Assembly: GCA_010015805.1 (NCBI GenBank)
Contig: ML978133.1
Coordinates: 124,001-188,000, forward strand
DNA from: Rhizodiscina lignyota
Taxonomy: Eukaryota > Ascomycota > Dothideomycetes > Aulographales > Rhizodiscinaceae
Reading direction: 5' to 3'
DNA length: 64,000 nucleotides
The position numbers were made by a program, and so were the translations under genes. This document shows positions 11,896-21,689 of this stretch, one piece after another; position 1 is the stretch's first letter; every line of letters starts with the position of its first letter. The notes beneath the pieces are model-generated. The model was not told the origin of the DNA, ran no database searches, and saw nothing but the letters and a program-made list of their open reading frames with translations.

Positions 11896-13559
11896 ATGTC
11901 TTCGCAAGAAGATCTCCAAGGCTCTGGCTCGAACTTCCTCGATGAAATGTTTCCAGACGGACCCCCACAACACCTTCTTGGAGGAGGAGCAGCAACAACT
12001 CCTCCTACAGCTCCACCATCGCCTGACGTGCCATCGAACTGGATCTTGCATACTGTCGACAACCCGCTGTTTCCTCCCTTAAGTGCCATCCCAGATGCTA
12101 TCCGTCAAGTGCGCGACATGTCGATTGACGTCTCCGACGCTGTGGAGCATCACGCCAAGATGCTTCAAGATATCCTATCAGCGCAGCAGAAGAGCGGGAG
12201 CACCACGCGCTCGTCCTCTGCTGATTCCTCGACGGATCTGACTGCTGAAGGTGTTCGACTTGAAGCGAAAGAAGATGGAGAGATCATGGCGGACGTCCAG
12301 TCCGCCCGACCAGTCTCGGCAGATTCAGCTCTCGCAAGCCTGAACAAGTCTGTCGAGAAGCTCCTGCGCAACCAGGTGCTTATGCTGAACGATATGAAGA
12401 AGCTCCAGTCTCGCCAGGAAGCGTTCGAGAAGAACGTGACGACTACGAAGAACAAGCTCGAACAGAAGACCCGCCAACTCGAGATCAAGCTAGACTTCCT
12501 GGGCAGAGACCACAATGACCGCTACCTCAAGAACATTCACGAAGTCGTCATGGGCCATGTCAACTTTGCCGGCCATTCGGCCGACATTGCCGCGCTGTGG
12601 GAGGGCCTTGCGAAGCTCGAGCAAGCACAAGGCATCAAAGTTGGTAACCTCAATAACCCGCTTGCGTCGCAGAACAAGCGTCTTTTGAATGTATTTCACC
12701 CTGCATTTCTACTTTCCCATCGAGTCTTTTCTCGCTAATGAATGCGCAGATCAACCTCAACCACGCGCACTGGTGGCGCTCGAAGATCCTAAACACGACA
12801 CATTTCCAGTCTTACTTCCAAGAACAGCATGTTAGACAGGCGCTCGTTTCTCTCGATGGTATTGCCGCTGCCCTTGGGGGCGTCCAGCCCAAGCGCGATC
12901 CGAATGGCCAAGAAGCCGACCACCCGGTCGGAGGACTCTTGCGCGACAGCCTCTACAAGTGCGCCAGTATTGTCTCGCGCGGCCTCCATGCCGTGCTTAG
13001 CACAAGCAACTTCGGCTTCCTACGTGGTGACCAAGGTCTCTCTAGAGGCCGATCTGCTTCTGCAGAGCGCTCTACTCGTATGGACGTGGAGCCTCAGCCA
13101 GGCACCAAGCGTACTTCCGATACGGCGTCGCGTGATGTGTTCGAGCGCGAGGCGTTTGGCCGTCAGATGACGCTGGTGAAGCGCCCGCGCATCACCCCTA
13201 CTCCGGAGAGCAGTCGTGAGCGCACCATGCATGGTGCGCGTCTTAGCGCCGTCCGCGCTGCACCTCGCCGTCACGAAGCTGGCGAGGGAGACTACTATCG
13301 GCCACGAATCGGCGATCGAATCGATCGAAATGCTCGTGTGGAGAGGGAGCCTCGAAATGCACCCCCTCCCCCGACGACGCGTCCGTCGCGTGAGCTTCCG
13401 GCTACGAAGCCCGAAAGCTCTGGTGGTAGTGGTGAGAGGAGGCCGAGGTCGCGCACTCCTCGTGGAGTGACTGGATCGACGAAACCAGTGGTCAAGTTCC
13501 CGCCACAGGCGTACCCTGAACCTCAGGCGACATTCGAGAAGACGAATTTGATGAAGTGA
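11896..13559 (+). CDS. Coiled-coil protein of unknown function, likely nuclear or cytoskeletal
   Basis: Exons 11896-12690 and 12750-13559 (59-bp intron with GTATTT donor and GCTAATG branch-like site) encode 534 residues. I do not recognise a named family. Visible parts: an acidic, Pro-rich N-terminus (1-60); a helical region with a predicted coiled coil (about 146-205, rich in Lys/Glu/Leu, SLNKSVEKLLRNQVLMLNDM at its start); a conserved-looking block spanning the splice site (NHAHWWRSKILNTTHFQSYF); and a C-terminal half that is disordered, Arg/Pro/Ser-rich and strongly basic, with several basic clusters that could act as nuclear-import signals. Codon use is like its neighbours. A nuclear scaffold or microtubule-associated role would fit but is only a guess. 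Confidence 0.75.
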
Positions 13560-14104
13560 GAGGTGATAGTCTATCATCCACGATTAACGGCGTTCTGGTT
13601 TGCATCTATGCTTCTGAGGGGAATTTGCGAACGATCGCATGGAAGATAAGAGCAGTGAAGAGATGAGTTACCACGACGGAATGGGAAAACATGGCATATC
13701 CATTGCTCTATTTGAACCTTCGTAGGTTCATCTCGAGTGGTGGTTTCAATTTTGCTCCAAAAACTGGGAGATGCTTTCGGACGGAGTTATTTCATCAATG
13801 ATACACCTGTATCATTACAACGGGTAGCCCAGAAGATCGATTTTGTTACAAAAAGTTTGCTTCGCTCCTCGAAGCCTCAAAACATCGACTCTTCTACTCA
13901 TTCTCTCTCTCATCGTTCGCTCTTAGGAGCACAAGAACACATCTGGCGCCGTTGTTGAGTTCCTCAGCCTCGGCGCCCAACCGCTCTACTCCGTCACGAG
14001 GAGTAGGCAAACTCCTGCCAAAGGAGCAGTCCCACGAGACAAAGTCCTTCTAGGAGGGGAAGTTCTTGGGCGACATGGCCACATCGAACATGCTCAACGC
14101 TCCA
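13560..14104. other. Convergent intergenic region
   Basis: 545 bp between two gene ends. It contains a near-palindrome TGAACCTTCGTAGGTTCA (about 13714-13731) and GAGGAGT/ACTCCT-type inverted runs near 13990-14030. No gene seen. Confidence 0.4.
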
Positions 14105-15498
14105 TTACAATCGCTTCAAGCCCTTCCTCGCGCCAAAAGCGCCGCTGTTATACCGCTTCAAACAACCTCCAGCAGCCTTGAACCTCCTCTCCTCCAGCTT
14201 CATCCTCTTTGCACGCTCCGGCGTCTTTTCTGAACCTCCGGCCTCGTGCGAGGGCGAGACCTGCCAGCTCAGCCAGGAGGGCGATGAGCATCTCTGCCTC
14301 TGAGCCTCAGGCTGGATGTGCGCATGCGTATGCACTGGTGACCTCTCGGGCATTCCAGCCTTGGAGACAGGGATGTTAAATTGGATCGTTGATGTCAGAC
14401 TCGTCAGCGCGCAATTCGTACCGATTTCCTGTGGCGACGATTGGCCGAGCTGAGAAGCGATTGCTGCGTTGGACGTGCCAAAATTGCGTACCGGGGCTGC
14501 GAACGTAGTGGACGGATCGGCTGATCCAGCGGCCGATCCAGCGGCCGGATTGTCCGGTAAAGCTGTGAGTAGAGACGGTTTCTGCCCAGCTGCGGCAGGC
14601 GCATTGATTGCACTCTTTCCTGCTGCTGCGCTGGTGAGATTGAGTTCCGGCTCGTGGATTGTGATGCCCAGGATGTTGTCTGTGCTTGTGGCAAGTGGTG
14701 CAGGCGTTTTCGGCCGAGTTGACGAATCGTCGTCGATCTTGCTAATAGTAGGCTTGCTTTGTGCCTGATTGCTATTTTCGGATGCCTCTGCCTGCTCCAA
14801 TGCTTCGACTTCATGGAGTAGTCTTCGCTTGCCTCTGGTTCGGCGTTCAGTTATGGTAGCTCCTACATCTGTAGGCGAAGGTTTGTCCGGATCTGCGGCG
14901 TCTTGCCGTGCCTCTCCTCTCCGTCTCGCCTCCTCAACTGCACTCGCAAGATCCCTTGAGCAGCGTGCGTGGATGTTTACCAACGTCCGCGCCCTCTTCT
15001 CGAAAGCCGCGAAGTCGCCTTCGCACAATCTGCCGGCCTCTGCATTTAGAGCGCTGGCTGGATTAGGACTGATTAACAGGCAGCTGATGACCACTAATAT
15101 GTCCCTAAGCCGCAGATCCGACTTCCAGTCCCGCTTCAGTGTGTCTACGCACACTGATCCCGTGCCGGGATCGACGTTGGGGTGGAATATCTTGGTTTTG
15201 AAGGTAGCGGTAGGTGGAGCGCTGGGATAGGTAGGTGGAATGGACAGTGTGAGCGTGAAGACGCCAGACGAGAATGGTGTGCCCTCTGGGCCTGCCAGTA
15301 GCACTGAGAGGGAGGTAAGGTCATCGCAGCACGACGAATTGCTCGAATTCGATGGTGGCCATAGGAAATTGGGCGGTAAACCGGCTGTGTGGAGGTTGGA
15401 GTGGTCCGCTGCTAAACGGCGCAAGGACTTAGAGTTCTAGAAATTACTCGAAATGTAAGTGAATTTTCCTCTAGTCTTCAGATTCTCAGATGTACCAT
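14105..15498 (-). CDS. UBE2S: UBE2S-like ubiquitin-conjugating enzyme (E2) with long C-terminal tail
   Basis: Predicted E2 that extends ubiquitin chains, probably with the anaphase-promoting complex. The model has a three-base first exon (ATG, 15498-15496), a 59-bp intron (15495-15437) and a second exon 15436-14105, giving 444 residues starting MNSKSLRRLAADHS. Without this intron there is no ATG; the frame hits TAG just upstream. The UBC fold spans about 5-155, with HPNV, then the active-site Cys97 in GTGSVCVDTLKRDW, then SPNPASALNAEAGRL, all closer to human UBE2S than to other E2s. A tail of some 280 residues is Ser/Thr/Pro/Ala-rich with AAGSADP-type repeats and ends KGLKRL, resembling the LRRL-type APC/C-docking terminus of UBE2S. 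An ACGCG tandem lies 110 bp upstream. Orthology is inferred. Confidence 0.8.
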
Positions 15499-15592
15499 TT
15501 TTTGTGTGCAATGCTCGAAAAATCATGAATAGTGCAGTAGTTTGTGGAGAATTGCGTCTACAAACAGTGGCAAAGTTAGCGCTTGTGGGAGA

Positions 15593-15628
15593 CGTGACGC
15601 GACTGCCACGCGACGCGACGCGACGCGT
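15593..15628. promoter_or_regulatory. MCB-type (ACGCG)n cluster upstream of the E2 gene
   Basis: Four tandem ACGCG units end in a full MluI cell-cycle box ACGCGT (15623-15628); a further GACGCGAC lies at about 15595-15602. The cluster is 95-130 bp upstream of the E2 start codon. MBF (Mbp1/Swi6-type) binds ACGCGT in ascomycetes; binding here is inferred. Confidence 0.5.
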
Positions 15629-16641
15629 TTTTAGTGACGTCAAACCTCGGCGTCGACCCTCAACATTCCGTTCTCAAAATCACCTGCAACCTCTTCAGGT
15701 ACTTGACCATAACTCGAACTGGAATTTGCTACTGCTTCTGGGTTAGGAAGAATCCTAACGACGTCGCGTGATTTTCCGTCAGTGATTACTCAAGACTTCG
15801 CAATTGGACAAATTAGTCTACAAGGTACAAACATGGCATTTCTTTATTTGGCTGGCTGTAGTACAATCAAGTTTGGATTAAAAATCAGGTAATTGGTAAA
15901 ATGCACCCATGGAACTTCGTTATTTGGTTTGTTATAGCTAATGTAAATTAGGGTTTTGCAATGGTTAAGCACGGTAATGATGCCGTGGGATTGAACCAAA
16001 AAGTTACACGGAGACCTCAGAGGCTTCCGAACTAAAATCTTATTCTGGAATATGGTTTAGTCTTATTACAATATCTTCTTCTAGTCGTAGCTTCTGCCAG
16101 GTTGACAACTCATCATTACTAGCAGAGACTTCCCAAAACAGCACTATTTGACACCGCCGTACTGTAGAAATTGGCTCAGTAGGTACTGCGCTGAGGTGTA
16201 AAACTACTCTAGATTTTGGTATTATCTTGCCTACGCTGCCATTCATAGCTAGATACTCGTCGCGGGGATAGCGAGCCCGAAGATCTCAGCGGTGCTAAGT
16301 ATGTAAATACTGACTGAATTCAGGTAAGTGCTTATGTATATTGCGCACGCTATAGCCTACGCCACTCTCAGCACAGTACCTTCTGGGCCAAGTCCAGCGG
16401 TATTGTAAGCTTGGCATGTATCGCAACCCCCATTAATTCAATTTTCGCTTGTATCTAAAGACACTGCTGGATGTGTCTTCCAGCGGGTCCGAGTAATACG
16501 CCATTGCCTTTGCCCTGCGTTAACTATTCCAGGTTGTTGTTCTTTCGAGTCAGATAAACATCATCAGCACCATCAGCCCGACTCTCCGGTCCTCCATCAA
16601 GTCAACCCCAATTCTCCGTTCAACGATCAGAAATCTACATC
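15629..16641. other. Intergenic region
   Basis: About 1 kb without a supported gene. It holds the remainder of the E2 promoter and probably the 3' untranslated region of the leftward ABM-like gene. Confidence 0.4.
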
Positions 16642-17586
16642 TTAGAACAGACGCATCAGGGTCGCTGTGTAACTGCTCTCAATCTGTCCAAGCGGCCGTA
16701 TCGTTTCCTCCATCTTGTCCAACAGGTGAGCCGTTGCTAATACATAGGGACGCAAGGATTCGGAATCTCTTACAGTCTGCAATCGCGCGTGTGCAAGTGC
16801 TCCGTTCGTAAACCCACAATATAGAACCACTGTTTCCGGATCTTCTCTCGACGGAGCGGCAGCGGCGAATGTAACATCGGCATCACCGAGACGCATTGAT
16901 GAAAAGACAGAATACAACTCAGCTTGCTTGTCAACCGGCGTTTTGACGACGATCACAGCATATACGGCTGCGGCTGGAGTTCGCTCTGCTCCTCCGTCGA
17001 GGATGATGTGATGACTGGGCTCGTCAGAATGCAATACTTTGACAAGTTCGCAGCTCTTGCCTAAAGACTACGTACCAGGTGAATTTTGGATCTTTCTCGT
17101 CTATCAGTTCTGCAAATGCCGGCTTGACAGACTGGTATTGCTCTCCTAAGCCAAGTATCAGCGTCTCATCAGGAAGTTTAAGCCTGCAGCCATGGCCTTG
17201 AGGCGTCTTCCAGAACAATGCATACCGGGCTCAAACTCATCCTTCTCTTCGGCAGATGTCCAGTCCCCAACCAGGACGCTGATATCTGCCTCCCCAGCTT
17301 TCGAGCCTATCAGGAGCTGTCTCGAAACTGGGAACTTGAAAATGATTCCCGCGATGGATTCAAATACTTCGTTATACTGTAATGCATCTGCTTGAGCGTA
17401 TGTTCACATACTGTTCAAGCCATTGGCAGACAGCCGAAATGTGAAAGGCTATCGGTAGACTCATAGGAAGTGAAGACGACGGGCACTTACCCGTTCGGTC
17501 GTGATTGCACTCCGCTTGAATGTGGCCACTTCAGTCAACCGTCCTGGGCCATGATCTGCTGTATGCAGAAACGGAAAAGTCATCAT
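16642..17586 (-). CDS. ABM-like dimeric alpha/beta-barrel protein
   Basis: Exons 17586-17491, 17376-17226, 17145-17076 and 17014-16642 (introns 114, 80 and 61 bp) close in frame to 229 residues. The first ATG after an in-frame stop was taken as start. The segment ISVLVGDWTSAEEKDEFEPG followed by EQYQSVKPAFAELI resembles the fungal antibiotic-biosynthesis-monooxygenase-like (ABM) proteins, where a strand ending in V-x-x-W precedes a helix and an S-E-x-N/Q motif; a second, similar half (AAVYAVIVVKTPVDKQAELY) follows. Such proteins are small cytosolic heme- or quinone-handling enzymes, or lack a known substrate. No catalytic residue is identifiable. The family call is tentative; the exon model is good because all four splice phases agree. 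Confidence 0.6.
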
Positions 17587-18443
17587 CTAGTTTCTTAAGT
17601 GAAAGGAGTAGAGCTTTGTATCTGTCAAATGAATGGGACATCGCGACCATGAGAAGTCGGTCGTCCCATTTAGGAAAAGCTCGGTCAGGAATTCTGAGAT
17701 ACTTTTGCAGACCTCCCAGCAGCCATAGTTCGCATTTCGCAATGCAATAGAGCTGTAGGATTCAAAATCCACCTATGAACAATCCAGACGAGCATTCTAA
17801 TCCCGGGAGAGCTTCCAAGCCCCTGTAGAGACCCCTTGGGCAGTCGGCATCTCGGAAGGCCTCGGCGCGGGTCGGACCGCATGTTATGTAGTGATGTCAC
17901 GCACAAATCGGACCGTTTATCGAGTCAGTCAGATCTCAAGCATCACGCTAATCTCCACGCTATTTTGATTGCCCTGTAGCTTCGTGCAAGTGCGGGAGCG
18001 CGGGAAGAAAGTCTGGGGTAGCGCAGAAAGTTTATTTGGATCACATTTTCCCCAGAGCAGCAGTGGTGATACGTAGGGCAAGGATTGTGGGGTATTATCC
18101 AGGAGCCCGGTCGCTCGGATTGCGGGATATCTCTTCTCATGTTTGGGACGCTGGGATCAGGAAAAGCTTTCCCAGTGAAGAAGAGAGGTCGAAGAAGGGA
18201 ATGGAGGAGATGATGTATCGTAGTTTCCGGGACAGAGCGGAGTGAGCCAGTGTAAATATGTACGATAAAGAATGAATTGTATTAATATTCTTGCACGGAA
18301 TGTGTGTCTTCGTGCTTCAGAACCTCAAACTCGGAAAGGATATCACTAAAAAAAACATTGATAGAGAATCCAAGCCACCAATAATCGCTTCAGAAGGAAG
18401 CTTTCGTTTAATCCATGGCGTCTGTGAAACTCAGACCCGCAAT
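17587..18443. other. Intergenic region
   Basis: 857 bp with no recognised gene; promoter of the ABM-like gene on its left, transporter 3' region on its right. Confidence 0.4.
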
Positions 18444-20488
18444 CTACACAGTAGCGCCCTTCCATTCGTCCGAATTGGTGCTAACCTGTTCGGCAGTCGC
18501 AGTCGTCTCGCCTTTCACAATGCTGGTCTCCCCCTTCACGATTTCTCCCCCAACTTCAACCTCGAGCACATTGCCTGCCGCGGCTCTGCGCGCCTTGATC
18601 GCGCTCTGGAAGTGCCTGCAGCTCGTATGATTGTTGAACAGATAATCCATCTCCTCGAAGCTCAAGCCCTTCGTCTCGGGGATGTAGAAGTAGAACAGAA
18701 CACACAGCGGTACGCCCATGCCGAAGAAGACGAAGCCGACCTTGGCCCCGAGGTTGCCAGCGTCGGGGTTGATCATGTAGGGTGAGATGAAGCCGATGAC
18801 CCAACCGACAATAAGTTGAGCGAGGAGGACAACAGTTTGCGCGGCCGGGCGGAGGGGAAGTGTAGAAATTTCTGAGGCGAGGGCAAAACCACAGGCGCCG
18901 ACTGTGAGTTGGTATGCGATTGCCCTGATGTCATGTCAGTTAATTGACGCTCGATGATTCGATCAGAATGTGACAATGAAAGGAGTCTTTCATACCAGAG
19001 GAAGATGCAGACCAGGATGACCCAGATGGCAGCTGAGCTTGTAAGGCAGCCCATGATACCCATAACAAGTAAGGTAACGGTGAGACAGAAAATGCCAGGG
19101 ACAAGGAGCGTGCGGCGGCCGACGCTCTCAGCAAAGACGAAGGCGCTAAGGTTGGAGAGAAGCATGATAATGTATAGGACAACAGACACAGTGAAGTAGT
19201 CGTTGACTTTGAGGAGAGAAAGGAAGTACGTGATGTATCCTGACATGATGGTTAGCGTGATGTCTCGTCAGTAATACTCGGAGAATTACTCACCGAGCAC
19301 GAATGCAGCTCCAATAAATTGTTGGCCTGCAACTGGAAGGACGGCAATCATTGTACGTTTCTGCATCAGAATTAGTATGACGCAAACAACATGCCCGAAT
19401 ATATACTAACGAGATTAGTGCCCTGGAACACTTGTAATAATGGAGGTCCCTTTGCCATTGCTGCTCGCTGAAGCTCCTCGCTAAACTCGACTTGTGCCGC
19501 GAGCCTCTTCATCTCTGCATCAATCAAAGACTGATCATGCCCGCCATGAACGTGAATCAGTGCCTTGCGCGCCGCATCGTCTTTTCCTATCTTGATCAGA
19601 TAGTAAGGTGACTCTGGGAAGAATGGATAGATGACAAGCAAAATGGCTACGTGTTTTGTCAGCTCGAGTCCAATTTTGCAATTCTCAGGCTCATAGTTTT
19701 GTCTCGCATACCGCAGAATACGAATTGCAGAACAAGTATTAGCTCATAAGACCATTTCCCTTGGATCTTCGATGTTCCTTGCGCAACACATCTGTAAACA
19801 AGTTAATGTCATATCTGCGACGGTCTCAGGAAACGCAACTTACGAAAGGAGGAATTGAGCGAAGACAATTGAACCATTCATAAGGCAGAGAAAGAAGCCA
19901 CGCAGCTCCGGCCGGACATTCTCACCAATCCAAATTGGCGAAGTGAGAAATACGAGGAAAAAGCCGCAACCTGCAAATCATTAGCTTGGATCAAAGCAAT
20001 GTTGACCTCATTTGCCTCACCATTGACAATGCGTCCACCCAAGAACAGCTTCCATTCGTGGCTCCCGACTTGCATAGCAATGCCAACAGCCGTAACAACC
20101 GCACCACCCCCGAAGAGATGTTTACGGCCGATTTTCTCAACAAGCCAGCCGGCAAGCAGAGCACCTACAAGTCCTCCGGCGCTCGTTGCTGCAGACCAAC
20201 CAGATTGCCAGCGAGCAGGAACCAAGTAGCCTGAAGGAGCAGAAGGCCAAGGAATTCCGAATTGTTCCTGGAAGGCTGGATATGCCGTTGCAGTGCCCGC
20301 AGTACCATAATCGAACCCTACAGACACTTGGTAAGTTTGTATTGGCTATGGAATTGCAATTTCCGCGTACCCAGCATCATCGAGCCCACCGAGCTATACA
20401 GAGCCCAGAGGGCGAAGCGGCTCTGCTTCAACAGGATCCGCCATTTGTTCTGAGGCTGCACCTCCTCCCAATTCGGAGTGAATCCCAT
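18444..20488 (-). CDS. MFS sugar transporter, alpha-glucoside/maltose-permease type
   Basis: Plasma-membrane sugar:proton symporter of the major facilitator superfamily. Eight exons (20488-20371, 20317-20021, 19970-19844, 19791-19712, 19646-19411, 19360-19294, 19239-18996, 18924-18444) with introns of 50-71 bp give 549 residues, the family's normal size. Motifs seen: [13 protein letters not shown] (loop 2-3), [19 protein letters not shown] and [17 protein letters not shown] (helices 4-5), [13 protein letters not shown] (end of helix 6), [15 protein letters not shown] (helix 7), [10 protein letters not shown] (loop 8-9), and [15 protein letters not shown] after helix 12. These are hallmarks of fungal hexose/alpha-glucoside permeases. 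The start could be further upstream, since the in-frame stretch before it (PTLLARAAECIS) resembles family N-termini. It lies divergent to a Zn2Cys6 regulator and beside a beta-mannosidase, so mannosides or manno-oligosaccharides are plausible substrates; that is inference. Confidence 0.9.
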
Positions 20489-21689
20489 GCTAATGCACTC
20501 AGCCGCTCTAGCAAGCAGCGTTGGTGAAGATGAGTCGCGGGAGCGATTGACAGCAACTCAAGGAGCTGAAGAAGAGAATTCGGCTACAGGACAAAGTGGA
20601 GATAAGGAATTACCGCGCTGTTAATGAAATAAACAACTCCTCTCCTACCTGACAGGTATATCTGCAAGGGCGGTAGCCTACGGAGTCGAGGTGAGAGAAC
20701 GTGTGTATCCTGACCCTAACTCGCCGGCATTGCAGGAGGAGTGCGGCGTTGGAGGCGTGCTGGACATGGCTCGCGAGGAGCGGGCCGATTGGTCTGTTGC
20801 GGGGGAGTTCCGGGGGCGTGGTCACGGTGAAGAGAAGGCGTTCGCGGACGAGGTTGTTGGGCACGGGTGGGCTCCGGCGGCTCCAGTGGGAGGCGGCTTG
20901 AGGGCAATTGCTGCCACGCCCGGAGGGGATGATCGCTGCAAGTCAGATGGGACGGGTCTTGGCGCGATTGCTTTCATGTGCTGCTGCTAGGCCAGAACAG
21001 CGCGCGCAGAGCCAGATTCACGCGCGCTCTGCAAGTGCCGGCCAGCTTGGGACGCAAGGAGTCGACCAACCGGGCGAGGCGCGGCGCCAGGGCTTGAACT
21101 ACAGGCGGCGGGGAAGTCGGGAAGACAATGCACGGGCACGCGCTTAGCGGTATCGGGCCAGCGCGCTAGCCGCATACGGCTGGGATCCGCTGGCGCCCCA
21201 TGCATCGGGCCTGGGCTGCCGTCTGCTGGGCACCGCAGACGTCGTCGCATCGAGCTCTCTTCCACCCACTCCCCTCCATCTCGCACCGCAGCCTAACTCT
21301 TTCTAATTCTCTGCTCCCCGTCCGCTGTCAAATAATCTCTTGATAACACGGAGTGTCGGTGCTGGTCGGCTACAAAAGCTGCTCTCCCTCCCATTCCGTT
21401 CACTCCCAGCTTGGACCTCGTTATTGCTTGCCCCATTGTTCTAGGATGCGCTGCCGCGAATTGAGCGCTGCAAAGGCTGGGCTAGAAGTGATCTGGTAAC
21501 GCTCTTTCCACTTTCTGCTAAATTCCTCCTTCCAATCCTCGGCATTGTCGACCCGGCGCTTACTTCGGCTAGACGCACACCATCGAGACCGCCATCATCA
21601 ATAGGCTCTCCACGAGCCATTGAGGAGCAGGACCTGGAGGGTGACGATGCTGATTCGAATTTCGAGCACGCAGCACCTCGCCACCCCTC
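20489..21689. other. Divergent promoter region, transporter / Zn2Cys6 regulator
   Basis: A 1.2-kb GC-rich stretch without a supported gene, despite several open frames that exist because stop codons are scarce. Probably carries control sites for both genes. Confidence 0.5.
20799..20925. promoter_or_regulatory. Cluster of CreA/Mig1-like SYGGRG hexamers
   Basis: Matches to the catabolite-repressor consensus SYGGRG: GCGGGG (20799-20804), CCGGGG (20810-20815), CTCCGG on the opposite strand (about 20873-20878) and CCGGAG (20920-20925). They lie about 310-440 bp upstream of the transporter start. The motif is short and the region GC-rich, so chance is a real alternative. Confidence 0.35.

Noticed and set aside
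20691-21286. Several long open frames in the transporter/regulator promoter
   Set aside because: Explained by high GC with few stop codons; codon pattern and sequence look non-coding.
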